Of a stretch of DNA of 64,000 nt, positions 1 through 8,633 are shown one piece after another. Both the position numbers and the translations under genes were made by a program. Source of the stretch: Shewanella putrefaciens (GTDB lineage: Bacteria > Pseudomonadota > Gammaproteobacteria > Enterobacterales > Shewanellaceae). The notes beneath the pieces were generated by a model that did not search any database, was not told the origin of the DNA, and saw nothing but the letters and a program-made list of their open reading frames with translations. Numbering within the stretch: position 1 is the first letter of the stretch; every line of letters starts with the position of its first letter. The stretch spans positions 3,782,001 through 3,846,000 of the forward strand of contig NZ_CP066370.1 of assembly GCF_016406325.1 (NCBI RefSeq), written 5' to 3'.

Positions 1-1698
1 ATTGTCTTAGTATTTGAAGCTGCTAGACGGGTAATGGGTTGGGCACTCCCGATCATTTGTTGCATTTTTTTGGCTTACGGTTTATTTGGCCAATATCTTC
101 CAGGTGAATTAATGCACCGTGGTTATGGAGTTGACCAAATAATCAATCAATTAGCCTTTGGGACTGAAGGGTTATACGGTACGCCAACCTATGTATCTGC
201 AACGTATATTTTCCTGTTTATTCTGTTTGGAGCTTTTTTAGAACAGGCGGGAATGATCCGATTATTTACCGATTTTGCTATGGGATTATTTGGCCACAAA
301 CTGGGCGGCCCTGCAAAAGTTGCTGTGGTGTCATCCGCCATGATGGGCACTATTACGGGCTCAGGCGTTGCAAATGTGGTGACTACCGGACAATTTACGA
401 TCCCCCTAATGAAACGCTTTGGCTATCGTCCCGCATTTGCCGGTGGCGTTGAAGCAACCTCCAGTATGGGCAGCCAAATTATGCCGCCCATCATGGGCGC
501 CGTCGCGTTTATTATGGCTGAAACCATTAACGTGCCCTTTATTGAAATTGCTAAAGCCGCACTGGTTCCTGCATTACTGTATTTCTGCTCCGTATTCTGG
601 ATGGTGCACTTAGAAGCCAAACGCGCCAATCTTTCAGGCTTACCTAAAGATCAGTGTCCCGATCCTTGGGCGGCAATAAAAGCGCGTTGGTATCTGCTTA
701 TCCCGTTGTTTATTTTAATTTACTTGCTATTTTCAGGCAGAACACCGCTATTCTCAGGCATGGTGGGTTTAGCACTTACCTCAATCGTGATTTTAGGTTC
801 AGCAATCGTATTAAGGTTGCCATCAAAGGCGATGCGTTTTGCATTTTGGATAGCCTTAGGTGTACTTTGCGCTGGTTTTTTCCAACTCGGCATTGCCGTT
901 GTATTTGCGGTTATCGCCCTATTAGTTGCGGTATGTTGGTTTATTAAAGGCGGCAAAGAAACCCTCGTTATCTGCTTGCATGCATTGGTAGAGGGTGCTC
1001 GTCATGCGGTGCCTGTGGGTATCGCCTGTGCCCTCGTAGGTGTCATTATCGGCATAGTGTCACTCACAGGTATAGCTTCTACTTTTGCCAGCTATATATT
1101 GGCCGTAGGGCAAGATAACCTCTTCCTATCACTTGTGTTAACTATGCTCACTTGCCTTGTTTTGGGCATGGGTATTCCGACTATCCCAAACTACATTATC
1201 ACCAGCTCAATTGCCGCGCCTGCCCTACTGGATTTAGGCGTACCGCTGATTGTGTCCCATATGTTTGTATTCTATTTTGGCATTATGGCAGATCTAACTC
1301 CTCCAGTAGCGTTAGCTTGCTTTGCAGCGGCTCCCATTGCTAAGGAATCGGGGCTTAAAATTAGTCTATGGGCAATTCGTATCGCGATTGCAGGCTTTGT
1401 GATCCCTTTTATGGCGGTATACGACCCCGCCTTAATGTTACAAAGCGATAGCTGGTTAGCCACGGGATTTGTCGTGCTTAAAGCAACGGTAGCGATTGGT
1501 ATTTGGGGCGTGATATTTACGGGTTTCCTGTTACAAAAACTCTATTGGTGGGAACGTCTTATCGGCTTCCTAGCCGGTGCAAGTTTAATTCTTGCTACCC
1601 CACTGAGTGATGAAATTGGCTTTGGTCTCGCACTCTTGTTTATCCTGCAACACAGTTGGCGCGCCAGAAAACTAAAACGCCTTATGGAACAAGGATAA
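1..1698 (+). CDS. TRAP transporter fused permease (4TM/12TM type), 5' end outside window
   Basis: Membrane subunit of a tripartite ATP-independent periplasmic transporter that takes up an organic acid delivered by a periplasmic binding protein. The reading frame is open from base 1, so the N-terminus lies outside the window; 565 residues are visible. They consist of successive hydrophobic helices and the DctM-type segments GTITGSGVANVVTTG and GMGIPTIPNYIITSS, typical of the large TRAP permease domain. Fused permeases of this kind usually work with a TAXI-type receptor, whose gene would be expected just upstream. The next gene encodes DUF1850, a usual companion of TAXI-TRAP systems. Substrate cannot be read from sequence; the neighbours (feruloyl/tannase esterase, porin) suggest an aromatic or other carboxylic acid, which is inference. 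Confidence 0.9.
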   Translation: MVLVFEAARRVMGWALPIICCIFLAYGLFGQYLPGELMHRGYGVDQIINQLAFGTEGLYGTPTYVSATYIFLFILFGAFLEQAGMIRLFTDFAMGLFGHKLGGPAKVAVVSSAMMGTITGSGVANVVTTGQFTIPLMKRFGYRPAFAGGVEATSSMGSQIMPPIMGAVAFIMAETINVPFIEIAKAALVPALLYFCSVFWMVHLEAKRANLSGLPKDQCPDPWAAIKARWYLLIPLFILIYLLFSGRTPLFSGMVGLALTSIVILGSAIVLRLPSKAMRFAFWIALGVLCAGFFQLGIAVVFAVIALLVAVCWFIKGGKETLVICLHALVEGARHAVPVGIACALVGVIIGIVSLTGIASTFASYILAVGQDNLFLSLVLTMLTCLVLGMGIPTIPNYIITSSIAAPALLDLGVPLIVSHMFVFYFGIMADLTPPVALACFAAAPIAKESGLKISLWAIRIAIAGFVIPFMAVYDPALMLQSDSWLATGFVVLKATVAIGIWGVIFTGFLLQKLYWWERLIGFLAGASLILATPLSDEIGFGLALLFILQHSWRARKLKRLMEQG

Positions 1699-1743
1699 GC
1701 CTTTGGGAGCATTAAAAATTAAAGGCACAAAGAGGGAAAAGAA

Positions 1744-2133
1744 ATGCTAGGCCTATGTTTGGGCCTAGCGGGCACTCTGTGGGCACAAGTGCCCACAGAT
1801 CATTTCACCTTGGCATGGCACCACAGCATAGAAAAAATCCGTTGGGAGGAAGATTATCGCGTTACCCCTAAAGGCTTGGTCTTAGTAGAAGCCAGAGTAA
1901 AAGGCACTGGTGCCGGAATGGAAATTCCCGATGAGGCTTATCTTATGGACGGTAGTTGGCATTATCATCCAACATTACCCATTTTGCCGACATTAAGATT
2001 AGGAAGAACCCCCGAAGCGGGTGACTATGACATCTGTATCGAAAGCCAGTGCAACGCCATGAGCCACTGGATTGGCGCTCCAACAAAGGAGGAAGCAATG
2101 GTTGAGCTATGGAGTTGTGGCGCTTTGCTTTAA
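1744..2133 (+). CDS. DUF1850 protein, TRAP-transporter companion
   Basis: Small 129-residue protein 45 bases downstream of the TRAP permease and on the same strand, so probably co-transcribed. A short hydrophobic N-terminus (MLGLCLGLAGTLWAQ) looks like a signal peptide. The mature part carries the DUF1850 pattern: HS near residue 28, EDYRV, a GTGAGMEIPDEA stretch and a DGSW motif. The family is known mainly from its position next to fused TAXI-TRAP permeases; its biochemical role is unknown. The start is supported by a purine-rich AGAGGGAAAAG just upstream. Confidence 0.75.
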   Translation: MLGLCLGLAGTLWAQVPTDHFTLAWHHSIEKIRWEEDYRVTPKGLVLVEARVKGTGAGMEIPDEAYLMDGSWHYHPTLPILPTLRLGRTPEAGDYDICIESQCNAMSHWIGAPTKEEAMVELWSCGALL

Positions 2134-2225
2134 AAATCAAATGAAAATACCCATCAGTTCAGACAGGTATTCCATCTTTTTTTCACGTATAGCGTGGTTT
2201 TAATCGTGGTGAAACAAGGGTAAAG

Positions 2226-2945
2226 CTAGGCTTGCTTATTTTTATATTTACGCTCAATTTCTCGAAGGCGAACATTAAAATCCTCGAGATGAGCCAGCAT
2301 TTCAGCTTCGGCTTTATCTTCATCTTTAGCGACAACCGCCTCAACAATCACACTGTGCAACCCTAGAGGATGGATCTCATCTGTTGGTGGCTCATATTTC
2401 ATCGTCTGATTACGTAATAAAATCAGTAAAGATTTAACAATGGCCTCTAAAAACCGATTACCCGACATTTCAGCTAATAAATAATGCACTTGTGAACGCA
2501 ATGTAACGGTATCAGGGTAAGCACTGGTATCATTTTCATGGCGATCGGCTTCCAACAAGATTAAGGCTTGCTCTGGCGTGCAATTTTTAGCTGCCATCCT
2601 CGCCACTTGCGGCTCAATCAGCATACGCGCTTGGCATAGTTCGGGTAATGAGAGTTTCCCCATCATAAACAAATCGTGGCAAGCATCACTTAAGCGCTCG
2701 AAAGTTAAGTGCTTAACAAACGCACCGCCCGTAGCACCTTGACGAATCTCTACCAAACCTCCCGCTTCGAGGCTTTTAATTGCCTCCCTTATTACGGTAC
2801 GGCTAACTTGAAATAGTTCGATCAATTCACGCTCGGAAGGCAGTTTATCACCCGCTTTATAATCACCGCCTAAAATAGCATTTTTGAGTTGTTGTCCAAC
2901 TTCACTCGATGCTTTTATCTGCTTAATTGGCTTGAATATATGCAC
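2226..2945 (-). CDS. GntR-family transcriptional regulator, FadR subfamily (FCD domain)
   Basis: A 239-residue regulator. Residues about 10-75 form the winged helix of the GntR family (KLPSERELIELFQVSRTVIR). The rest is an all-helical FCD ligand domain with histidines (VHYLLAE, LGLHSVIVEAV, LAHLEDF) that in this family coordinate a metal and a carboxylate ligand. It is transcribed divergently from the porin gene across a 280-base gap, the classic arrangement of a local regulator. Such proteins commonly repress transport and catabolism of an organic acid and release DNA on binding it. The likely targets are the porin, esterase and flavoprotein genes, because a shared GT-N3-AC motif lies before the porin and the flavoprotein. 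The ligand is unknown. Confidence 0.88.
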   Translation of the reverse strand: MHIFKPIKQIKASSEVGQQLKNAILGGDYKAGDKLPSERELIELFQVSRTVIREAIKSLEAGGLVEIRQGATGGAFVKHLTFERLSDACHDLFMMGKLSLPELCQARMLIEPQVARMAAKNCTPEQALILLEADRHENDTSAYPDTVTLRSQVHYLLAEMSGNRFLEAIVKSLLILLRNQTMKYEPPTDEIHPLGLHSVIVEAVVAKDEDKAEAEMLAHLEDFNVRLREIERKYKNKQA

Positions 2946-3131
2946 TTGATTATCCCGAATATGCTTAATGCGCCCATCTTACCATAAACCGACTCATTCA
3001 CGCAGAAAAAGTATCCGCGTACATCCTATATTAGTGATTAAAAAACAAACACTTTTGTTGATCTACGTAACATCTGTACGAATTTCGTAACTTGTTTCCC
3101 ATATTCATTCTTACCTCGTTGTGGATAAAGG

Positions 3132-3148
3132 TTATACGTCATACATTT
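3132..3148. promoter_or_regulatory. Candidate GntR operator, copy 1 (before porin)
   Basis: TTATACGTCATACATTT lies about 78 bases before the porin start, in the gap divergent from the GntR gene. Fifteen of 17 bases match a second copy at 6731-6747. The core has the GT-N3-AC geometry of FadR-subfamily operators, but this copy (ACGT-CAT-ACAT) is one base off a perfect palindrome. Assignment to the adjacent regulator is inference. Confidence 0.4.
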
Positions 3149-3225
3149 CACCTAAAGATATTAAAAATGATCTTTTACCTAGCCTAGACATTTCAGCTCT
3201 GGGCTAACTTAATAAAATAAGGAAA

Positions 3226-4467
3226 ATGATGATGAACAAATCTTATTTATCTGTGCTGGTACTATCAGCCTTAGCCATTCCTGCTATTGCGGATACCAGC
3301 ATTGACCAAATGTTTAGCCAAGGTACGTTAAAAGGGGAATTTCGTTTATTTGATTTTACTCGTGACTTTGATAATACGACGAATACCAAACACGATACGT
3401 CATTTGGTGGCCTGTTTTATTACAATACAGCTAAAGTAAATGGTATTAGTTTTGGCACTAGCTTCGCATCTGCAAATCCAGTTTGGACGAATGATTCTGA
3501 TGATGTCTACGGCCTAGTTGCACGTGATGCCAAAGGAGATCATGACAACGTAAACCGCTTACAAGAATATTTTGTTCAAGGTGAATGGTGGAATACAAAA
3601 CTTAAATTAGGTGCCCAAGAACTGCGCACTCCAATGATGAATCCCCATGATATTCGCGCTATTCCACGTACTTTCCGTGGTTTTTCAGCAGAAAATAAAA
3701 GTGTTGATAATCTGACACTTTCTGCACTCTATATCACCGACTCTATGGGTTGGTCCGATAATAGCTTTATTTCTGTAAAAGACGCGGTACAAAACGAATT
3801 AGCAAGGGCTGGTGTTATCGCCGATGTCGCGGATAATCCAGTGTATGCCCTTGGCGCCAAGTATCAACTTCCCTTTGAAACCATTAAAACTGAAGTCGAT
3901 CTCTGGCACTACCGCATGGAAGATGTTTTCAATCAAACCTATGCCAAAGTGAAGTTATCCAGTCAATTAGGTGCAACCAACGTTTATTTAACACCCTCCT
4001 ATTTAACGCAAGAAGCAACAGGAGATAAAACTGGTGGTTCACTGGATACCTATCAATATGGCTTCCATTTAGGGGCAAAATTTGCGGGAACGGATATCAC
4101 CTATATCTATGCCAAAACAGGCGATGACACAGTACTCACCCCTTGGGGAGATGAAAAAGTGGTTATCCAGCAAGTAAACCAATCAGCAAGAGCCGATGAA
4201 GAAGTTAATGCTTTAAAAGTCGCCTATGACTTTGAAAAAGTGGGCATGAGTGGATTAGAGGCCTATGCATTTTATGGTCAATATGATGTGCCAACGGGTA
4301 CGGCAAAAGACTTTAACGAAACGAACTTTTCAATTACCTATAAATTTTCTGGTGCATTATCAGGCCTAGGTCTTAGAGCACGCTATGCCATGATCGATGT
4401 TGATCAAGGCGAAGACTATGATGATCTGCGTTTATATATCACTTACAAATTTGTTTTAGGTCAATAG
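3226..4467 (+). CDS. OprD-like outer-membrane porin
   Basis: A 413-residue outer-membrane beta-barrel. It has a signal peptide (SYLSVLVLSALAIPAIA followed by DTSID), then alternating amphipathic strands with many aromatic residues, and ends in a C-terminal strand LYITYKFVLGQ. The length and the early segment GTLKGEFRLFDFTRDF resemble OprD-type channels for small carboxylates, including aromatic acids. Three consecutive ATG codons occur at 3226, 3229 and 3232; the TAAGGA at 3218-3223 is best spaced from the third, so the true N-terminus may be two residues shorter. Position between a TRAP importer and an esterase suggests entry of the pathway substrate. Alternative: a general Shewanella porin of the same fold. 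Confidence 0.78.
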   Translation: MMMNKSYLSVLVLSALAIPAIADTSIDQMFSQGTLKGEFRLFDFTRDFDNTTNTKHDTSFGGLFYYNTAKVNGISFGTSFASANPVWTNDSDDVYGLVARDAKGDHDNVNRLQEYFVQGEWWNTKLKLGAQELRTPMMNPHDIRAIPRTFRGFSAENKSVDNLTLSALYITDSMGWSDNSFISVKDAVQNELARAGVIADVADNPVYALGAKYQLPFETIKTEVDLWHYRMEDVFNQTYAKVKLSSQLGATNVYLTPSYLTQEATGDKTGGSLDTYQYGFHLGAKFAGTDITYIYAKTGDDTVLTPWGDEKVVIQQVNQSARADEEVNALKVAYDFEKVGMSGLEAYAFYGQYDVPTGTAKDFNETNFSITYKFSGALSGLGLRARYAMIDVDQGEDYDDLRLYITYKFVLGQ

Positions 4468-4503
4468 TCACAAGTTCAACTCCCCTGCACCAAAATTAAT
4501 GCG

Positions 4504-4537
4504 GGTGTATCAGCCTAGTTAGATACACCTGATTTTT
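4504..4537 (+). terminator. Probable terminator after the porin
   Basis: Inverted repeat GGTGTATC (4504-4511) and GATACACC (4522-4529) with a 10-base loop, followed by TGATTTTT. It separates the porin from the esterase gene, so the esterase may have its own promoter or rely on read-through. Confidence 0.55.
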
Positions 4538-4606
4538 ACACCGCAAAATATCCCCTCCCCAATAATTAGTTGCGGTGAATACTTTGACTTAAGGATTGAG
4601 ATAAAA

Positions 4607-6343
4607 ATGGAAAAAAAGAATTTATTACTGATTCCAGCCGTAACTATTTCTTGTTTTTTATTTGGCGGGTGTGGAAATAACGATAATGCCGAAATATCCA
4701 TACCACAATTAACCCCTGCGAAAACAGGAACACTGAATATATGCAATGAGATAGCGGCACAATATCATTTCAAAAATACCGTCATCACTGACTCAAAAAT
4801 GATTGCGGCTGGCAATGTTGAATATAACGCGACTGAAAGTTATCGCGCTCCAGAACATTGTTTAGTCAAAGGCTATATGAATGAAAGGATAGGAACGGGT
4901 ATCGCGGGTGATACTCGCTATGCGATTGGCTTTGAAATGCGTTTACCCACTAACTGGAATGGCCGATTCTATTATCAAGCCAATGGTGGCCTCGATGGTT
5001 CAGTCGCCAAAGCGGTGGGTAGATTGCTCTTCTCTGGAGGCCCAGATTCAGCGGCACTGAATGAAGGTTTTGCCGTAATAAGTTCAGATATGGGCCACCC
5101 CGCCCCTACACCACATTTTGGCCTAGATCCCCAAGCAAGGCAGGATTATGGCTATAATGCCGTAGCCGAATTAACACCAATGGCGAAAAATCTAATTGAG
5201 AAAGCCTATGGTAAACAACCTGATAGATCATACTTCGCAGGTTGTTCTAACGGCGGTAGACACACTATGGTTGCCGCAAGCCGTTATGCCGATATGTATG
5301 ATGGCTTCCTTGTTGGAAATCCAGGCTTTAATTTACCCCAGTCCGCCGTTGCTCAATTGTACGGGATCCAAGAATATTCAAAACTGGTTGAGTTTGATGG
5401 CGCAGATATTTTAGCCACACTGCAAAAGGCAATTACGCCTGAAGAATTTTCACTCGTTTCTCAAAAAGTCTTAGAACAGTGTGATGCCCTCGATGGGCTC
5501 AATGATGGAATGATTGCAAATACCTATGCTTGCCAAAAAGCATTTGATCTCGAAAGGGATATTCCAACCTGCTCAAATCTGAGGGACAACACTTGTTTAA
5601 CCGCCAAGCAAAAGCAGGTTCTAGGCAATATAATGGCAGGCCCGCACAATAGCAAAACGGGTGAAGCCATTTATGCTGATTTTCCCTATGATGCTGGGAT
5701 AGGAGCTAAAGATTGGGCCAATTGGGAATACTCTATGGCGCTAACTAGAGACTCTGGTGCTGTAGGGTTTATTTTTAGCTCACCGCCAACCCCTTTTAAT
5801 GGTGAAAGTGAACAATCCAGTTTGGATTTTATCAAGTCATTTAGCATGGATGATGATGCACAAAGAATTTATGCAACCGATTCCATTTACGCTGAATCTG
5901 GCGTTGATTTTATGACACCACCTCACCCAACAGACCTGACGACACTCAAAAATCGTGGCGCTAAGATGATGATTTTCCATGGCACATCAGATCCTGTATT
6001 TTCAGTAAATGATACCGTGAACTGGTATAACGACTTAGGAAATGCAAATGCTGGACACGCACAGACCTTCGCCCGCTTATTTCTAATCCCTGGTATGAAT
6101 CATTGCGGAAAAGGCCCTACAACCGATAAATTTAATATGGTGCGTGCATTGGTCGATTGGGTTGAAAAAGGCGTAGAACCGCAAAGTATCACCGCGGCAG
6201 TACGTGCAGAAAATACTGAATTGCCTAGTGATTGGTCGAAAAGCAGGACTCGAGTCCTATGTCCCTACCCCCAATTCGCAAAATATAACGGCATAGGTAA
6301 TATTGAAGATGCCGCTAACTTTACCTGTGTAACACCTGAATAA
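4607..6343 (+). CDS. Tannase/feruloyl-esterase family lipoprotein
   Basis: A 578-residue alpha/beta hydrolase that should cleave esters of phenolic acids (tannins, feruloyl, chlorogenate-like or synthetic aromatic esters). The N-terminus is a lipoprotein signal with lipobox FGGC (Cys at about 22), so the enzyme is exported and lipid-anchored. The family's CS-D-HC arrangement is visible: GCSNGG with nucleophile Ser214 preceded by Cys213; Asp462 in HGTSDP; His499 followed by Cys500 in GMNHCG. The adjacent cysteines should form the conserved disulfide that pairs nucleophile and histidine. Length is typical of the family. It lies downstream of the porin and upstream of the flavoprotein. Substrate range cannot be predicted from sequence alone. 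Confidence 0.9.
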   Translation: MEKKNLLLIPAVTISCFLFGGCGNNDNAEISIPQLTPAKTGTLNICNEIAAQYHFKNTVITDSKMIAAGNVEYNATESYRAPEHCLVKGYMNERIGTGIAGDTRYAIGFEMRLPTNWNGRFYYQANGGLDGSVAKAVGRLLFSGGPDSAALNEGFAVISSDMGHPAPTPHFGLDPQARQDYGYNAVAELTPMAKNLIEKAYGKQPDRSYFAGCSNGGRHTMVAASRYADMYDGFLVGNPGFNLPQSAVAQLYGIQEYSKLVEFDGADILATLQKAITPEEFSLVSQKVLEQCDALDGLNDGMIANTYACQKAFDLERDIPTCSNLRDNTCLTAKQKQVLGNIMAGPHNSKTGEAIYADFPYDAGIGAKDWANWEYSMALTRDSGAVGFIFSSPPTPFNGESEQSSLDFIKSFSMDDDAQRIYATDSIYAESGVDFMTPPHPTDLTTLKNRGAKMMIFHGTSDPVFSVNDTVNWYNDLGNANAGHAQTFARLFLIPGMNHCGKGPTTDKFNMVRALVDWVEKGVEPQSITAAVRAENTELPSDWSKSRTRVLCPYPQFAKYNGIGNIEDAANFTCVTPE

Positions 6344-6361
6344 GATCCAAAATATCACCTC

Positions 6362-6400
6362 AAAAATGCCATCTCGAAAATCACGAGATGGCATTTTTCC
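6362..6400 (+). terminator. Rho-independent terminator after the esterase
   Basis: Perfect 15-base inverted repeat AAAAATGCCATCTCG (6362-6376) and its complement (6384-6398) with a 7-base loop and a T-run on the distal side. It ends the esterase transcript, so the downstream flavoprotein probably has its own promoter. Confidence 0.9.
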
Positions 6401-6897
6401 TCAAGATATAAGTTACCCCTTACCCCACACACACACCGCCCAATGGGGAATAAAACTGTCACGATAAACACTCTTTACCCCTCTGTTACCTGTTGAAATT
6501 CAAACCCTATTTCAAAACAAATTAATAACAAAAAGCATTTTATGGCATCCATTTTATTCAGGTCTTTGAATTTATCGAAAGCGTCATCTCGCAAAAATCA
6601 CATACAATTCTTTAATATAGAAAACCCTATATTAGATTGTTTTAAAAAGAATAATTATATTCACAGCTCAAAACTCCAGCATTTTGTGAAGCACTGCAAA
6701 GATGTAATGAATAACACTTTTGGTTTATGGTCATATGTCATACATTTAAAGGTATGTTGTTAACGAGTGAGAATTTCATCACTGTCACACAACAGCACTT
6801 TTAGGTTTTAAAGAAAGAAAACATATGTGGTTATAAATAGATCCAGTGTCGTTGTTAGGGAGGAACTCTTTAGCAATGAGGGCCAAAGGAGTATTAA
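6401..6897. other. AT-rich intergenic region before the flavoprotein
   Basis: About 500 bases without a convincing gene. It is AT-rich, contains the second copy of the candidate operator (6731-6747), an imperfect AGTGA/TCACT repeat at 6766-6783, and strong purine-rich ribosome-binding sequence (AAAGGAG) just before 6898. A 73-codon open frame at 6542-6763 has no recognisable features and is not called. Confidence 0.6.
6731..6747. promoter_or_regulatory. Candidate GntR operator, copy 2 (before flavoprotein)
   Basis: TCATATGTCATACATTT contains the palindrome ATGT-CAT-ACAT (6735-6745) with the GT-N3-AC core expected for FadR-subfamily regulators. It matches copy 1 (3132-3148) at 15 of 17 positions and lies about 150 bases before the flavoprotein gene. 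Confidence 0.42.
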
Positions 6898-8565
6898 ATG
6901 AGTAAAGAATCGAAAGAAATTGATCAGTACACTGCTAGCGTCCTTCAAAACGGTATATCTCGAAGAAGTTTTCTGACTCGAGCAGCAGTCGGAAGCGGTA
7001 GTTTAGCCTTTGCTGGTCTTGGTATTGGTTCTGCTAGCGCTGCACCACTCCAAGTGGGGACTGAATATGGTGAGATTGGTGGTGCAACATTAAACTTCCT
7101 ACCTAAACCAAAACCTATTGCAGACAAAGACATAGCAACAACACAAACCTTTGATGTCGTTGTTGTTGGTGCAGGGGCTTCTGGTGTACCCGCGGCACTT
7201 TCAGCAAGAGAAAGTGGCGCCACTGTAGCATGTTTGCAAAAGCAAGCCATTCCAGTTTCTCAAGGAAACACAGGATCAGGGATCGATCTCAAAAACAGTG
7301 ATAAATCTGCAATCGAAGCCTTAGTTAGCCGTTTAATGGCTGATAACGCCCACCGTTCTCATCCTGGCCTGTTAAGACAATGGGCGTATAACTCTGGTGA
7401 AGCTATCAATTGGGTGATGGACCGAATGAAGCAAGGTGGCGGCCAAGTTGTAGACCAAGGAACAAAAGTACAACACGGTATTCGCGGTATTGCTGATGAA
7501 GGCGATCGTCTAAGCTTTGTCACTTCTTTCTGTGGCCCTAAACCCTATACCACGGGTGATGCTATCCGTGCACTCGCCAAAACAGCCGAAAAAGCAGGCG
7601 TTAAATTCTTCTTTAATACGCCAGCACAACAGTTAATCCAAGACGAATCAGGGAAAGTCATTGGAGTTATAGCTCAGACTCGTGATGGTAAGTATCACAA
7701 ATACATGGCTAAGAAAGGCGTTATTCTGTCATCAGGTGACTATCAAAATAACAAAGCTATGTGTGACTTTTTTATTCCTGAACTGAAAAATTTTGAACGT
7801 AAACAAATGGATCGTACTGGTGATGGTTTTGCCATGGCCTATTGGGCGGGCGGTGTTATCGAACCCGTTGGTCACACCAAAATGTTGCATGACTTCGATG
7901 CTGGTCCAGCCTCCATGTGTGACATGCCATTCTTAGCGGTTAACCGCAAAGGTGAGCGATTCGTTAATGAAAAAGTTGAAATGTCACTAATGAATAACTA
8001 TCTGAAAGATGAGCAGAACGCTGGTCATTACTCTCAGGTATTTGATTCAGACTATATGACGCAAGCGAAGGATTGGCCTGGTCGCCTCTACTCTCCTGAA
8101 GAACTTAAAATTTACATGCCAGACGTTCCTGGTGAAAAAACAGGGGTATTCCCCTCTTTGATCAACACCCATTCTGCTAACACCTTAGAAGAATTGGCCG
8201 TGAAGCTGGAATGCGATCCAAAAACCTTTGTTGCTAACGTGAATCGCTATAACGAACTGTGCAAAAAAGGTAAGGATGAAGATTTCGGTAAACCTGCAAG
8301 CAAAATGGTGCCAGTCGTCAAACCGCCATTCTACGGTATTCACCGCCGTATGCGCATTTCCACTTTGTGCTCAGGAATTCTTGTTAACGAAAACCATCAA
8401 GTGCTTGATGCTGATGGTAAAGAAATTCCTGGTTTATTCATTGTTGGCAACCTCGGAGCCGGCTTCTATGGTGGTGTTGACTACCCATTAACCGTATTCG
8501 GTTTGTCTTTGGGTCGCTGCTATACCTTTGGTTACTTAGCTGGCAAGTATGTAGCAAAACTATAG
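6898..8565 (+). CDS. Tat-exported FAD-dependent reductase-like flavoprotein (flavocytochrome c flavin subunit)
   Basis: A 555-residue FAD protein of the fumarate reductase/succinate dehydrogenase flavoprotein superfamily. A twin-arginine signal (SRRSFL, Arg22-Arg23, then a hydrophobic stretch ending SASAAP) indicates export as a folded, FAD-loaded protein. The Rossmann dinucleotide motif is VVGAGASG (about 89-96); a second FAD-contact region, GLFIVGNLGAGFYGG, lies near the C-terminus. By eye alignment with Shewanella fumarate reductase Fcc3/FccA, the acid-base arginine of NEITTRDK is Met362 here (NEKVEMS). The His of GVHHTMGG aligns with Ser488, and the Arg of HGANRLGG is absent. The catalytic substrate is therefore probably not fumarate. 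The tetraheme cytochrome encoded next is the expected electron donor. Reduction of a C=C bond in an aromatic acid is a hypothesis from context. Confidence 0.85.
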   Translation: MSKESKEIDQYTASVLQNGISRRSFLTRAAVGSGSLAFAGLGIGSASAAPLQVGTEYGEIGGATLNFLPKPKPIADKDIATTQTFDVVVVGAGASGVPAALSARESGATVACLQKQAIPVSQGNTGSGIDLKNSDKSAIEALVSRLMADNAHRSHPGLLRQWAYNSGEAINWVMDRMKQGGGQVVDQGTKVQHGIRGIADEGDRLSFVTSFCGPKPYTTGDAIRALAKTAEKAGVKFFFNTPAQQLIQDESGKVIGVIAQTRDGKYHKYMAKKGVILSSGDYQNNKAMCDFFIPELKNFERKQMDRTGDGFAMAYWAGGVIEPVGHTKMLHDFDAGPASMCDMPFLAVNRKGERFVNEKVEMSLMNNYLKDEQNAGHYSQVFDSDYMTQAKDWPGRLYSPEELKIYMPDVPGEKTGVFPSLINTHSANTLEELAVKLECDPKTFVANVNRYNELCKKGKDEDFGKPASKMVPVVKPPFYGIHRRMRISTLCSGILVNENHQVLDADGKEIPGLFIVGNLGAGFYGGVDYPLTVFGLSLGRCYTFGYLAGKYVAKL

Positions 8566-8584
8566 AACGCAAAGTCATCAATAA

Positions 8585-8609
8585 TGGATGCCTTATATTT
8601 TGGCATCCA
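8585..8609 (+). other. Intercistronic hairpin between flavoprotein and cytochrome
   Basis: Perfect 8-base inverted repeat TGGATGCC (8585-8592) and GGCATCCA (8602-8609) with a 9-base loop in the 68-base gap. There is no T-run after it, so it is more likely an mRNA processing or stability element than a terminator. Confidence 0.5.
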
Positions 8610-8633
8610 GTAAATGAATAATGGGATCAAACA

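Noticed and set aside
2946..3225. FNR/EtrA site near 3057 (TTGAT half site)
   Set aside because: Only one half of the TTGAT-N4-ATCAA palindrome matches.
6542..6763. 73-codon open frame in the gap before the flavoprotein
   Set aside because: AT-rich, random-looking composition (many Asn, Lys, Ile, Ser), no ribosome-binding sequence, overlaps the candidate operator.
6898..8565. Calling the flavoprotein a fumarate reductase
   Set aside because: The catalytic and substrate-binding Arg/His residues of Fcc3 are not conserved by eye alignment; only the fold and the cytochrome pairing are supported.
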